Made by a program: the position numbers and the translations under genes. From Massilia sp. TS11 (GTDB taxonomy: Bacteria > Pseudomonadota > Gammaproteobacteria > Burkholderiales > Burkholderiaceae_D): a DNA stretch of 64,000 nt. Position 1 is the stretch's first letter. Each line of letters starts with the position of its first letter. The notes beneath the pieces were generated by a model. It worked only from the letters and a program-made list of their open reading frames with translations, was not told where the DNA came from and ran no database searches. The stretch is from assembly GCF_022012445.1 (NCBI RefSeq), contig NZ_JAKLTS010000009.1, positions 167,054-231,053 of the forward strand, in the 5' to 3' direction. This document shows positions 43,351 through 52,311 of the stretch, one piece after another.

Positions 43351-44379
43351 ATGACGTTCCAGATCACTGTCCAACCGAGCGGCCACCAGTTCGACTGCGA
43401 GGGCGACGAAACCGTCCTGGCGGCGGCCATCCGGGCTGGCATCGGCCTGCCGTATGGCTGCAAGAACGGCGCTTGCGGCTCGTGCAAGGGCAAGGTGGTG
43501 GCCGGGGACTTCGAGCACAAATCCTATCAGGAACGGGCGCTCTCCGCTGCCGAGCGCGCCGAGGGCTATGCGCTGATGTGCTGCGCCAGCCCGCGCGGCG
43601 CCCTGACCATCGAGGCGCGCGAAGTGGCCGGCTCGTCCGACTACCCGATCCGCAAGATGCCGACCCGCGTGCAGAAAATCGAACAGGTGGCGCCGGACGT
43701 GGTGGTGCTGACCCTGCAGCTGCCGGCCAATGAGGCCCTGGCCTACCGCGCCGGCCAGTACATCGAATTCCTGCTGCGCGACGGCAAACGGCGCAGCTAT
43801 TCGATGGCCAATGCACCCACGCTCGAGGGCCCGATCACCCTGCACATCCGGCACATGCCGGGCGGCCTGTTCACCGACCAGGTGTTCAGCACGATGAAGG
43901 AGCGCGACATCCTGCGCTTCGAAGGTCCGCATGGCAGCTTCTTCCTGCGCGAGGATTCCGACAAGCCGATCATTCTGCTGGCCTCGGGCACGGGCTTTGC
44001 GCCGATCAAGGCCCTGATGGAGCATCTGATCCACCTGAAGTCGACGCGCCCGGTCAGCCTGTACTGGGGCGGGCGCCGCCCGCACGACCTGTACATGCGC
44101 GCCCTGTGCGAGCAGTGGGCGGCCGAACTGCCGCACTTCCGCTTCATTCCAGTCGTCTCCGACGCCCAGCCGGAAGACCAGTGGCAGGGCCGCAGCGGCT
44201 TCGTGCACCGCGCCGTGATGGACGACCACCCGGATCTGTCGGGCTACCAGGTGTATGCCTGCGGCGCGCCGATCGTGGTCGATTCGGCCAAGCGCGATTA
44301 CGTGGCCCAGTGCGGGCTGCCGGCCGACGAGTTCTATGCCGACGCCTTCACCAGCGAGGCCGATCTGGCCCAGGGCTGA
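43351..44379 (+). CDS. Ferredoxin-NAD(P) reductase-like protein (CDP-6-deoxy-hexulose reductase type)
   Basis: 342 residues: 2Fe-2S plant-type ferredoxin domain with CKNGACGSCKGKV (Cys cluster about 37-49) and a fourth Cys near 77 (LMCCA), then an FAD domain (RSYSMANAP, about 150) and NAD-binding domain (LASGTGFAPIKALMEHL, about 212). Same architecture as AscD/RfbI-type reductases and phenol hydroxylase reductases. No dehydrase partner or sugar locus is present, so the electron acceptor is not known. The RBS lies in the 12-bp gap to the divergent gene. Confidence 0.9.
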   Translation: MTFQITVQPSGHQFDCEGDETVLAAAIRAGIGLPYGCKNGACGSCKGKVVAGDFEHKSYQERALSAAERAEGYALMCCASPRGALTIEAREVAGSSDYPIRKMPTRVQKIEQVAPDVVVLTLQLPANEALAYRAGQYIEFLLRDGKRRSYSMANAPTLEGPITLHIRHMPGGLFTDQVFSTMKERDILRFEGPHGSFFLREDSDKPIILLASGTGFAPIKALMEHLIHLKSTRPVSLYWGGRRPHDLYMRALCEQWAAELPHFRFIPVVSDAQPEDQWQGRSGFVHRAVMDDHPDLSGYQVYACGAPIVVDSAKRDYVAQCGLPADEFYADAFTSEADLAQG

Positions 44380-44471
44380 GCGGCGCCGCGTATGCATCCA
44401 ATCGCCGAGCAGGGCCGGAAAAAATGGAGTAAGGTGTGGCTCTTTTCGCACACTGATTGAAAGGGAGACCG

Positions 44472-45194
44472 ATGCGCCTGAACCGTGTTGTTGCCGCTTT
44501 CCTGCTGGCCCTGGCCGCCAGCGCCAGCCTGCCTGCCCTGGCCGCCGATGACGGCTTTGCCGCAGCCATCGCCAGCCCAATCCGCACCGACGCCGACCGC
44601 AAGGACGACGCCAAGCGCAAGCCGGCCCAGTTCCTCGAGTTCGCCAAGGTCAAGCCGGGCATGAAGGTGCTCGACGTGGTCGCCGGCGGCGGCGCCACCG
44701 CCCAGCTGCTGGCCCTGGCCGTCGGCCCCAAGGGCGAGGTGTATGCCCAGAACAGCAAGCCCAACGCCAACCTCGACAAGCGCCTGGCGGCCCAGCCCCA
44801 GGCCAATCTGAAACCGGTGGTGCGCGGCTTCGACAATCCGGCCCCGGCCGGCGTGACGGGCTTCGACCTGATCACCATTAACATGAACTACCACGACATC
44901 GTCAACGCCCCGGTCGACCGCGCGGCCATGAACAAGGCCCTGTTCGAGGCCCTGAAACCGGGCGGCTATCTGGTCATCATCGACAATGCCGCCAAGGAAG
45001 GCCAGGGCCTGAGCGTGACCAATACCCTGCACCGCATCGAAGACGCGAGCGTCATCGCCGAAGTCAGCAAGGCTGGCTTCGTGCTCGACGGGCGCGGCGA
45101 CTACCTGCGCGTGCCGAGCGATCCCAAGGACCAGCCCTTCTTCAAGATGGATGGTCCGGACGACAAGTTCGCGCTGCGCTTCGTGAAGAAATAA
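44472..45194 (+). CDS. Methyltransferase-like protein with a signal peptide
   Basis: 240 residues. The first 25 are a clear signal peptide (NRVVAAFLLALAASASLPALAA). The mature part has the SAM-binding pattern of class I methyltransferases (VKPGMKVLDVVAGGGATAQLLALAVGPKGEVYAQN, about 55-90) and LKPGGYLVIID near 160. SAM is not expected in the periplasm, so either the domain has been adapted to another function or it acts before export. Similar exported proteins are widespread in Proteobacteria. No operon partner is evident. Confidence 0.82.
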   Translation: MRLNRVVAAFLLALAASASLPALAADDGFAAAIASPIRTDADRKDDAKRKPAQFLEFAKVKPGMKVLDVVAGGGATAQLLALAVGPKGEVYAQNSKPNANLDKRLAAQPQANLKPVVRGFDNPAPAGVTGFDLITINMNYHDIVNAPVDRAAMNKALFEALKPGGYLVIIDNAAKEGQGLSVTNTLHRIEDASVIAEVSKAGFVLDGRGDYLRVPSDPKDQPFFKMDGPDDKFALRFVKK

Positions 45195-45207
45195 ACCTGA
45201 CTCCCCG

Positions 45208-45238
45208 GGGCCGGTCCGCCCGGCCCTGCCCCATTTTT
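45208..45238 (+). terminator. Hairpin with T-run after the methyltransferase-like gene
   Basis: GGGCCGG (45208-45214) with CCGGCCC (45220-45226), followed by TGCCCCATTTTT. The T-run starts 8 nt after the stem, so efficiency may be moderate. Confidence 0.5.
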
Positions 45239-45272
45239 CCGGGAGGGCGCTGCATGGCGCCCTTTGCTTTCC

Positions 45273-46496
45273 ATGCATGCTGCTGTCTCCGTTCTGCGCC
45301 ACCGCCAGCTGGCGCGCTATCTGTCGGCCCGTTTTCTCGGCACCATCGCCGTGCAGATGCAAAGCGTCGCGGTCGGCTGGCAGGTCTACCAGATGACGGG
45401 CAGCCTGTTCGATCTGGGCCTGATCGGCCTGGCCCAGTTCGCGCCCTTCCTGCTGCTGATTCTGTATGCGGGCCACGCGGCCGACCGCTATAACCGCCGC
45501 ACGATCATCGGCCTGTGCCTGCTGGCCCAGTGGCTGTGCGGCCTGCTGCTGCTGGCCTTTACCTGGGCCGGGCTGGCCGTCGTCTGGCCGGTGTTCGCCG
45601 TGCTGGCCGTATTCGGCAGCGCGCGCGCCTTCATGATGCCGGCCAGCCAGGCCGTGCTGGTCAACCTGGTGCCGCCGGCCGACTTCGGCCGCGCCGTCGC
45701 CCTCAGCTCCTCGAGTTTCCATGTGGCCGTGATCGTCGGCCCCACGCTCGGCGGCCTGCTGTACCTGGCCGGGCCGGCCACCGTCTATCTGATCGCCGTT
45801 GGCCTGCTCAGCCTGTCGCTGCTGCTGATGCACCTGACGCCGCCGATTGCGCAGCAGCAGCACAGCGCGCCGGCCACCTGGCACACGCTGCTCGAAGGCC
45901 TGCGCTTTGTCTGGTCCAAGCCGGTGGTGCTGGGCGCGCTCTCGCTCGACCTGTTTGCCGTGCTGTTCGGCGGCGCCACCGCCCTGCTGCCGGCCTTCGC
46001 CCACGATGTGCTGCAGGCCGGGCCGACCGCCCTCGGCCTGCTGCGCACCATGCCGGGCGCGGGCGCAGCCCTGTGTTCGATCACGCTCGGCGTGTGGCCG
46101 ATCCGGCGCCATGTGGGCGCCTGGATGTTCGGCGGTGTGGCCGTGTTTGGCGCGGCCACCGTGGTGCTCGGCCTAACGCGCGAACTGGGCGTGGCCCTGG
46201 TCTGCCTGTTTCTGCTCGGGGCCGGCGACATGGTCAGCGTCTATGTGCGCCATCTGCTGGTGCAGCTGGAAACACCGGACGCGATCCGTGGCCGCGTGTC
46301 GGCCGTGAACGCGGTGTTCATCGGCGCCTCGAATGAACTCGGCGAATTCGAGTCGGGCCTGACGGCCAGTTGGTTCGGCCTGGTGCGCGCGATCCTGATC
46401 GGCGGCATCGCCACCCTCTGCGTCACCGGCCTGTGGGCCTGGCGCTTCCCGGCCCTGTCGCACATGGACCGCTTCCCGGAATCGGCACCGCGCTAA
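45273..46496 (+). CDS. MFS transporter, EntS-like
   Basis: 407 residues with about twelve helices. The A-loop analogue is DRYNRRTIIGLCLLAQW (about 65) and LVNLVPPADFGRAVALSSSSFHVAVIVGPTLGGLLY marks the EntS/MFS-3 family (position about 130). EntS-type transporters export siderophores, but no siderophore genes are in the window. Start MHAAVSVLRHRQ at 45273 was preferred over an in-frame TTG at 45264. Confidence 0.88.
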   Translation: MHAAVSVLRHRQLARYLSARFLGTIAVQMQSVAVGWQVYQMTGSLFDLGLIGLAQFAPFLLLILYAGHAADRYNRRTIIGLCLLAQWLCGLLLLAFTWAGLAVVWPVFAVLAVFGSARAFMMPASQAVLVNLVPPADFGRAVALSSSSFHVAVIVGPTLGGLLYLAGPATVYLIAVGLLSLSLLLMHLTPPIAQQQHSAPATWHTLLEGLRFVWSKPVVLGALSLDLFAVLFGGATALLPAFAHDVLQAGPTALGLLRTMPGAGAALCSITLGVWPIRRHVGAWMFGGVAVFGAATVVLGLTRELGVALVCLFLLGAGDMVSVYVRHLLVQLETPDAIRGRVSAVNAVFIGASNELGEFESGLTASWFGLVRAILIGGIATLCVTGLWAWRFPALSHMDRFPESAPR

Positions 46497-46516
46497 AGCT
46501 TTGCTACCATGGGCGC

Positions 46517-47170
46517 ATGCGACGCCTGAGCCAATTTCTGCGCCACCGCCCGCACCTGTCGATGGCCATCGGCATTGGTGCGCTGGTGGCCGTGTTCGCG
46601 CCGGCCGAACTGCAGGCCGTGCGGCGCGCCCTGGTCGCCTGGGATGCGGCGGTCTGGTTCTATCTGCTGTCGATGGTCAGCGTCGTTCTGCGCACCGACC
46701 CCGAGCGCGTGCGCGCGACCGCCGTGGCCCAGGACGAGGCGGCCGGTCTGGTGCTGGTCTCGCTGACGGCCGCCGCTGTCGCCAGCCTGACCGCCATCGT
46801 CAGCGAGCTGACCGGTGCAGCCGGGCATGGCGGTGCGGCCCACGCCCACTACCTGTTCGCCGCCCTGACCGTCAGCGGCAGCTGGTTCCTGCTCGGCGTG
46901 GTGTTCGCCTTCCATTACGCCCACCTCTACTACCGGCCGCGTCCGGGTCCGCCGCCGCTGCGCTTTCCGGATACCGAACTCGCGCCCGATTACTGGGACT
47001 TCCTGTATTTTTCCTTTACCGTCCTGGTCGCGGCCCAGACGGCCGACGTCGGCGTGGCTTCGCGCGCGCTGCGGCGTGTGGTCATGGTCCAGTCGATCCT
47101 GAGTTTCTTCTTCAACCTATCCATTCTCGGGCTGTCTGTGAATATCGCCGCCAGCCTGCTCAATGGCTGA
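46517..47170 (+). CDS. DUF1345 membrane protein
   Basis: 217 residues with about five membrane helices and the DUF1345 signature FHYAHLYYRPRPGPPPLRFPD followed by PDYWDFLYFSFTVLVAAQTADVGVAS (positions about 135-185). Function unknown; family members have been called putative transmembrane proteins only. The start MRRLSQFLRH was chosen because upstream codons lie in the preceding MFS gene. 20 bp after the MFS gene, so co-transcription is likely. Confidence 0.85.
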   Translation: MRRLSQFLRHRPHLSMAIGIGALVAVFAPAELQAVRRALVAWDAAVWFYLLSMVSVVLRTDPERVRATAVAQDEAAGLVLVSLTAAAVASLTAIVSELTGAAGHGGAAHAHYLFAALTVSGSWFLLGVVFAFHYAHLYYRPRPGPPPLRFPDTELAPDYWDFLYFSFTVLVAAQTADVGVASRALRRVVMVQSILSFFFNLSILGLSVNIAASLLNG

Positions 47171-47188
47171 AGCCAAGGGAGCTTGTCC

Positions 47189-47530
47189 ATGCAAGTGATT
47201 GTCCACACCGATACGACGATTGGCCGCCACCAGGGCCTGGACGCGCATGTGCAGCAGGTGATGCGGGCGGCGCTCCAGCGTTTTGGCGAACACATCGGCC
47301 GAGTCGATGTCCATCTGAGCGATGGCAAGCGCGAAAAATCGGCCGACGGCGACAACAAATGCACGGTCGAGGCCAAGGTGCACGGCTACCAGCCGGTCGC
47401 CGTCAGCGCCCATGGCCTGAGTCTGCATCAGGCCATTGATGCGGCCGCCGACAAGCTGGTGCGCGCCCTCAGCAGCGACCTCGGGCGCGTCTACGACAGC
47501 CGGCGCCAGCCGCCCCCCGCGGCTGAATAA
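47189..47530 (+). CDS. HPF/RaiA-family ribosome-associated protein
   Basis: 113 residues with the beta-alpha-beta-beta-beta-alpha fold of ribosome hibernation factors (MQVIVHTDTTIGRHQGLDAHV, then VDVHLSDGKREKSADGDNKCTVEAKV). It lacks the C-terminal extension of long HPF, so it may be a short factor; some members of this group are standalone and poorly studied. AAGGGAG precedes the ATG at 47189; a TTG six bases earlier is not preferred. Convergent with the metal-receptor gene by 3 bp. Confidence 0.85.
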   Translation: MQVIVHTDTTIGRHQGLDAHVQQVMRAALQRFGEHIGRVDVHLSDGKREKSADGDNKCTVEAKVHGYQPVAVSAHGLSLHQAIDAAADKLVRALSSDLGRVYDSRRQPPPAAE

Positions 47531-47533
47531 GGC

Positions 47534-48304
47534 TCAGCGCGCGGCCAGCGCCTGCAGATAGTGCAGGCCGGCCAGCGCGCGCGTGCCATACCAGGACAGC
47601 ATCTCACCATCGACCAGCCAGACCGGCTTGCCCAGCTCGGCCGCCAGGGCCGTGGCGTCGGCTTCGGTAAATCGGTAGGGCTCGCTTGAGAGCAGGATCA
47701 GATCGAGCTCAGCCAGCAGCTGCGGCGTCCAGTCGAAGGCCGGATAGCGCGCCGTGCCCAGCGTCGGCACCTGCCAGCCGATGCTGGCCAGCATATTGGC
47801 GATATAGGTGTCGCGGCTGACCGTCATCCACGGGTCTTTCCAGATGCAGTAGAGCACGCGGCGGGGCGTCCCCGGCCGCAGTCCGGCCAGGGCGGCGCTG
47901 AATTGCGCGCTCCAGGCCGCCGCTTCGGCCTGGCGGCAGAACACGCCGCCGAGCAACGCGGCCAGGGCCAGATTGTCGCGCGGGGCCAGCGGATGGGTGA
48001 CGACGATGCGCGCGCCCATGGCCGCGATCTGGTCGACGGTGGGCTTCTCGTTCTCGTCGATATTCACCACCACATGGCTGGGCGCGAGACGGCGCAGCTT
48101 GTCCAGATTCACATCCTTGGTGCCGCCGACTTTGGCGATCGCCCGCACCTGCTCGGCCGGATGCACGCAGAAGCCGGTGCGCCCGACCAGCTGCGGCGCC
48201 AGGCCAAAATCACACAGCATTTCGGTGACCGATGGCACCAGCGAGACGATGCGTGCCTGCGGGTCCGGCCGGTGCGCCTGGCCGATGGCGTCGATCCATT
48301 CCAT
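47534..48304 (-). CDS. Cobalamin-binding-protein-like (BtuF/helical-backbone receptor) without signal peptide
   Basis: 256 residues of the helical-backbone metal/cobalamin receptor superfamily: RIVSLVPSVTEMLCDFGLAPQLVGRTGFCVHP (about 20-51), GGTKDVNLDKLRRLAPSHVVVN and RDTYIANMLASIGWQVPTLG. BtuF homologs are periplasmic, but this protein starts MEWIDAIGQAHRPD with no signal peptide, so it would act in the cytoplasm or be a solo domain. No btuCD genes are near. Start ATG 48304 is preceded by AAAGG. Confidence 0.83.
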   Translation of the reverse strand: MEWIDAIGQAHRPDPQARIVSLVPSVTEMLCDFGLAPQLVGRTGFCVHPAEQVRAIAKVGGTKDVNLDKLRRLAPSHVVVNIDENEKPTVDQIAAMGARIVVTHPLAPRDNLALAALLGGVFCRQAEAAAWSAQFSAALAGLRPGTPRRVLYCIWKDPWMTVSRDTYIANMLASIGWQVPTLGTARYPAFDWTPQLLAELDLILLSSEPYRFTEADATALAAELGKPVWLVDGEMLSWYGTRALAGLHYLQALAAR

Positions 48305-48380
48305 GCATGAACCTTTGGACAAATTTGGACCGCTATTGTAGAGGCCGATGCGCTATCATGCACAGCGAAGGAGGACACCT

Positions 48381-49346
48381 GTGGACAGAATTGGCAGTTT
48401 TGGCGAGAGCACCTACCGTATCGAGGACATGCAATTGTTCCGCGGAACGCAGGACCCGCAGATTGCCAAGTTGCTGGCCCCCTGCCCCATCCTGCGCGTG
48501 GCAGCTGGCGCCCAGGTGCCCGAGAGCGGGCGCGGGCGCCTGATCGTCGTGCTCAAAGGCGCGCTGGCGGTGGCGGCCGATACGCGCACCGGCTTTACCG
48601 ATGGCACGGTCAGCAAGGTGCTGCCGGGCGAGAGCGTCGGCGAGCAATCGGTGCTCGACGAATCGGCCGACCTGATCGCCATTACCGCACTCGACAATGC
48701 CGAGCTGTTGATGATTCCGTCCGACACCGTGTGGCGCCTGATCGATGAATCGAACGGGGTCGCGCGCAATCTGCTGCGCCTGCTGTCCTTCCGCATCCAC
48801 GCGGCCAATGCGCAGATGCGGCGGCGCCAGAAGGTCGGCGAGTTCTACCGCCAGATGTCCCTGGTCGACGGCCTGACCAGCCTGTACAACCGCGCCTGGC
48901 TCAATGACAAGCTGCCGAGCCTGGTCGCCCAGGCCCAGGAACAGGGCACGGACCTGTCGATCATCATGGTCGACCTCGATCACTTCAAGCGCTTCAACGA
49001 CACCCACGGCCACCTCGGCGGCGACCAGGCCCTGCGCGCAGCCGCCAAGGCCATCAGCGGGGCGCTGCGCCCGAGCGATTTCGCGGTCCGCTATGGTGGG
49101 GAAGAAATGCTGGTGATTCTGCCGGAGACCAATGAAAACCTGGCCCTGATGGTGGCCGCGCGTCTGTGCGAGCGCGTGCGCCAGGCCGTGGTGTTTCCCG
49201 ATATGCGGGTGGCGATGCCGCAGATCACCGGCTCGTTTGGCCTGGCCTGTCTGGCGCGCGGGCAGGACGAGCAGGCCTTGATCGAAGCGGCCGACGCCGC
49301 CCTTTACCGCGCCAAGGAAGGCGGGCGCAACCGCGTGTCGCAGTGA
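48381..49346 (+). CDS. Diguanylate cyclase with cNMP-binding-like N-terminal domain
   Basis: 321 residues. Residues about 25-145 look like a cyclic-nucleotide-binding fold (LIVVLKGALAVAADTRTG, GESVGEQSVLDESADLIAITALDNAELLMIP), and about 160-321 are GGDEF (SLVDGLTSLYNRAWLNDKL, VDLDHFKRFNDTHGH, VRYGGEEMLVILPE). The GGEEM active site is a tolerated variant of GGEEF, and RPSD five residues upstream is an I-site. GTG start with AGGAGG seven bases before. Effector (cAMP or c-di-GMP) unknown. Confidence 0.88.
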   Translation: MDRIGSFGESTYRIEDMQLFRGTQDPQIAKLLAPCPILRVAAGAQVPESGRGRLIVVLKGALAVAADTRTGFTDGTVSKVLPGESVGEQSVLDESADLIAITALDNAELLMIPSDTVWRLIDESNGVARNLLRLLSFRIHAANAQMRRRQKVGEFYRQMSLVDGLTSLYNRAWLNDKLPSLVAQAQEQGTDLSIIMVDLDHFKRFNDTHGHLGGDQALRAAAKAISGALRPSDFAVRYGGEEMLVILPETNENLALMVAARLCERVRQAVVFPDMRVAMPQITGSFGLACLARGQDEQALIEAADAALYRAKEGGRNRVSQ

Positions 49347-49347
49347 C

Positions 49348-49872
49348 TCAGGCAGCCAGCCTGGGCGGGCTCGCCTCGCGCGCGAAGCGGTCCAGTCCCT
49401 GGCGCACCAGATGGTAGGTCGTATCGAGCGTCGCCGCGGCCGGGGCATCGAGGGCCTGCATGCCGCTCAGCACCTGGCGCGCTTCGCCAAAGCCGCTGTC
49501 GATGCCGCGGTGGATCGCCTGCATGAAGGCCTGCAGCACGGCCTCTTCCGATTCGCCCAGATGCTGCTGGCGAAAGCTCTGGTAGAAGGCGACCGACATG
49601 GCCAGAATGCGGGCCGAGGTCAGCACCGGATTGGCGTCCTGGGCGACGACGGCCGTGCTGGTCTGGCCGCCGAGTTGCGCGCTCATGCCGTCGACTGCGG
49701 TCTTGAACACCAGCGCCAGCGGCTCGCCGCCGGTGGTCAGCGAGACGTTCGAGGGGGCGCTGTCGGCGGGCGCGCGCGGCGCAGCGGCAGCGGCCGGCGG
49801 CAGCGGCGTCGGGCCGGCGGCATCCTGCAATTGAAAGGCAGCGGCGGCGGGTGCGGAAACGGGCAGAGACAT
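49348..49872 (-). CDS. DUF5610-like protein
   Basis: 174 residues. An Ala/Pro-rich leader of about 40 residues is followed by a helical domain with SARILAMSVAFYQSFRQQHLGESEEAVLQAFMQAIHRGIDSGFGEARQVL (about 85-135) and GLDRFAREASPP; the pattern of DUF5610, a family with no assigned function. No signal peptide. Convergent with the diguanylate cyclase by 1 bp. Divergent from the sbcB gene, 87 bp away. Confidence 0.75.
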   Translation of the reverse strand: MSLPVSAPAAAAFQLQDAAGPTPLPPAAAAAPRAPADSAPSNVSLTTGGEPLALVFKTAVDGMSAQLGGQTSTAVVAQDANPVLTSARILAMSVAFYQSFRQQHLGESEEAVLQAFMQAIHRGIDSGFGEARQVLSGMQALDAPAAATLDTTYHLVRQGLDRFAREASPPRLAA

Positions 49873-49959
49873 GATCGACCTCGGTCACATAACGACGTTG
49901 ACAAGCAGTTAACGACGCGTCCAAATTAATCTTTAGACATTTAAAGTTAGAAAAAAGCT

Positions 49960-51402
49960 ATGGCGAACCACACTTTCCTCTGGCATGACTATGAGACCTT
50001 CGGGGCCGTACCGCGCCGTGACCGGCCGGCCCAGTTCGCCGCCATTCGCACCGATGCCGAGCTCAACGAGATCGGCGAGCCGATCATGGTGTTCTGCCAG
50101 CCGGCCAATGACTATCTGCCCGATCCGGGCGCCTGCCTGATCACCCACATCACGCCCCAGCAGTGCCTGGCCGAAGGCGTGCCCGAGCACAGCTTTGCCG
50201 AGATCATCCAGGAGGCCTTCAGCGTGCCGGGCACGATCGGGGTCGGCTACAACACGATCCGCTTCGATGATGAGGTCACGCGTTTTCTGCTGTGGCGCAA
50301 TCTGATCGACCCGTATGCGCGCGAATGGCAGAACCAGTGCGGGCGCTGGGACCTGCTCGACGTGGTGCGCATGACCTATGCGCTGCGTCCGGACGGCATC
50401 GCCTGGCCGCGGCACGAAGACGGCCGGCCCAGCTTCAAGCTCGAACACTTGTCGGCCGCGAACGGGCTCGTGCACGAGGCGGCGCACGATGCCCTGTCCG
50501 ACGTGCGCGCCACGATTGCGCTGGCGCGTCTGATCCGCCAGCAGCAGCCGCGCCTGTTCGACTTCTGCTTCAGCCTGCACCGCAAGGAACGCGTGCTCGA
50601 GGAAATCCAGTGGCATCTGCCGCCGGCCCAGCGCGCGCCCTTCCTGCATGTGTCGGGCATGTTCCCGGCCGAACAAGGCTGCATCAGTCTGATGTGGCCG
50701 CTGGCCCAGCACCCGAGCAACAAGAACGAGATCCTGGCCTGGGATTGCCGATACGATCCGAGCGAACTGTTCACGCTGGACGCCGACACGATCCGCCTGC
50801 GCCTGTTCACGCGCAGCGCCGAGCTGCCCGAGGGCATGACGCGCCTGCCGCTGAAATCGGTCCATGTGAACAAATCGCCGATGCTGGTGTCGAACCTGAA
50901 AACGCTGACGCCCGAGCTGGCAGCGCGCTGGGGGCTCGACCTCGACCAGGCCCTGGCCCACGCGCGCGCAGCGGCGGCGGGACCGGCGCTCGATAGCGTC
51001 TGGGCCCAAGTGTTTGCGCGCACGCCGCAGGCGGCGCTCGATGTCGATGAAGATTTATACGGCGGCTTTGTCGGCAATAACGACCGGCGCCTGCTCAATC
51101 AGCTGCGCCTGCAGCCGCCCGAGGCCCTGGCCAGCGCGCGCCCGGGCTTCGAGGACCAGCGTCTGCATGAGCTGTTGTTCCGCTACCGTGCGCGCAATTT
51201 TCCGGCCACGCTCAGCGCGGCCGAGCAGGCCCAGTGGGAGCAGCACCGCTATGCCCGTCTGTTCGAAGGCGCCGGCGGCTGCCGCACGCTGGCCCAGTTG
51301 AGCGAGGAGATCGACACCTTGTCAGAAACAGCGGACGAAGCGGCCCAGGAGATTCTGGGCGCCCTCTACGACTATGCCGAGGCGATTGCGCCCCAGCACT
51401 GA
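49960..51402 (+). CDS. sbcB: Exodeoxyribonuclease I
   Basis: 480 residues matching ExoI: DEDDh exonuclease motifs FLWHDYETFG (about 5-14), VGYNTIRFDDEVTRFLLWRN (about 90) and AAHDALSDVRATIALARLI (about 170), then the SH3-like and C-terminal helical domains. It degrades single-stranded DNA 3' to 5' in mismatch repair and recombination. The MANHTFLW start fits the E. coli enzyme. Convergent with pyrF by 5 bp. Confidence 0.97.
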   Translation: MANHTFLWHDYETFGAVPRRDRPAQFAAIRTDAELNEIGEPIMVFCQPANDYLPDPGACLITHITPQQCLAEGVPEHSFAEIIQEAFSVPGTIGVGYNTIRFDDEVTRFLLWRNLIDPYAREWQNQCGRWDLLDVVRMTYALRPDGIAWPRHEDGRPSFKLEHLSAANGLVHEAAHDALSDVRATIALARLIRQQQPRLFDFCFSLHRKERVLEEIQWHLPPAQRAPFLHVSGMFPAEQGCISLMWPLAQHPSNKNEILAWDCRYDPSELFTLDADTIRLRLFTRSAELPEGMTRLPLKSVHVNKSPMLVSNLKTLTPELAARWGLDLDQALAHARAAAAGPALDSVWAQVFARTPQAALDVDEDLYGGFVGNNDRRLLNQLRLQPPEALASARPGFEDQRLHELLFRYRARNFPATLSAAEQAQWEQHRYARLFEGAGGCRTLAQLSEEIDTLSETADEAAQEILGALYDYAEAIAPQH

Positions 51403-51407
51403 GGCCC

Positions 51408-52226
51408 TCAGCGCCAGGCGTTGATCGCGTCGCGCGTTTCGCGCGCCACGCGGCGGGCGGCGGCGCGCCAGTCTTCACCGGCGGCTGGCGCGGCGTACAG
51501 GATCGCGCGCGAGGAATTGATCATCATGCCGGCGCCATCGGCCGTGCGGCCGGCCTTGACCGTCGCAGCCACATCGCCGCCCTGGGCCCCGATGCCCGGC
51601 ACCAGCAGGGGCATGTCGCCGACCAGGGCGCGTACGGCCGCCAGTTCCTGCGGGAAGGTAGCACCGACCACGAGCGCGCACTGGCCCGTGGTATTCCATT
51701 TCTCAGCCACCAGACGTGCCACATGCTGGTACAGCGGCTGACCGCCGACATCGAGAAACTGCAGATCCGAGCCGCCCGCATTCGAGGTGCGGCACAGAAT
51801 GATGACACCGCGCTCGGGCCAGGCCAGATAGGGCTCGACCGAATCGAAGCCCATGTAGGGATTGACGGTCACGGCGTCGGCGCCATAGCGCTCGAAGGCC
51901 TCGCGCGCGTACTGGGCGGCAGTGGCGCCGATGTCGCCGCGCTTGGCATCCAGAATCAGGGGCAGCTCCGGATAGCGCGAGCGCAGGTAATCGCACAGGG
52001 CCTGCAGCTGGTCTTCGGCGCCGAGCGCAGCAAAGTAAGCGATCTGCGGTTTGAAGGCGCAGGCCAGATCATGGGTGACATCGGCGATTTGCTTGCAGAA
52101 CTGGAAGATCGCGTCGGGCTGGCCCGCCAGTTCGGCCGGCAGGCGGCTCACATCGGGGTCCAGACCCACACACAGCAGCGACTGGTTGCGCGTCCATGCC
52201 GCCCGGAGTTTGTCGATGAATGCCAT
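51408..52226 (-). CDS. pyrF: Orotidine 5'-phosphate decarboxylase
   Basis: 272 residues of the longer (type 2) OMP decarboxylase. The catalytic motif [14 protein letters not shown] (about 90-103) includes the Lys and Asp residues, and [12 protein letters not shown] and [15 protein letters not shown] are present. Last step of de novo UMP synthesis. Length exceeds the E. coli form because of this subclass. Transcribed divergently from the SDR gene and convergent with sbcB. Confidence 0.96.
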   Translation of the reverse strand: MAFIDKLRAAWTRNQSLLCVGLDPDVSRLPAELAGQPDAIFQFCKQIADVTHDLACAFKPQIAYFAALGAEDQLQALCDYLRSRYPELPLILDAKRGDIGATAAQYAREAFERYGADAVTVNPYMGFDSVEPYLAWPERGVIILCRTSNAGGSDLQFLDVGGQPLYQHVARLVAEKWNTTGQCALVVGATFPQELAAVRALVGDMPLLVPGIGAQGGDVAATVKAGRTADGAGMMINSSRAILYAAPAAGEDWRAAARRVARETRDAINAWR

Positions 52227-52311
52227 GCCGCCCCCTTATCGAAAAATGCAAACCCGTCATTGTAACCCGTCCTTGCCGTACAATCGCCTCTCCTCGTTTC
52301 GGAGACCCACC

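Noticed and set aside
42448..44580. A 710-residue minus-strand frame
   Set aside because: Its N-terminal part is antisense to the ferredoxin reductase gene, which has an intact Cys cluster and FAD/NAD motifs. Only the last 296 residues (42448-43338) match a known family.
48305..48380. Cobalamin riboswitch before the BtuF-like gene
   Set aside because: The intergenic stretch is only about 75 bp, belongs to divergent starts, and shows no B12-box-like structure.
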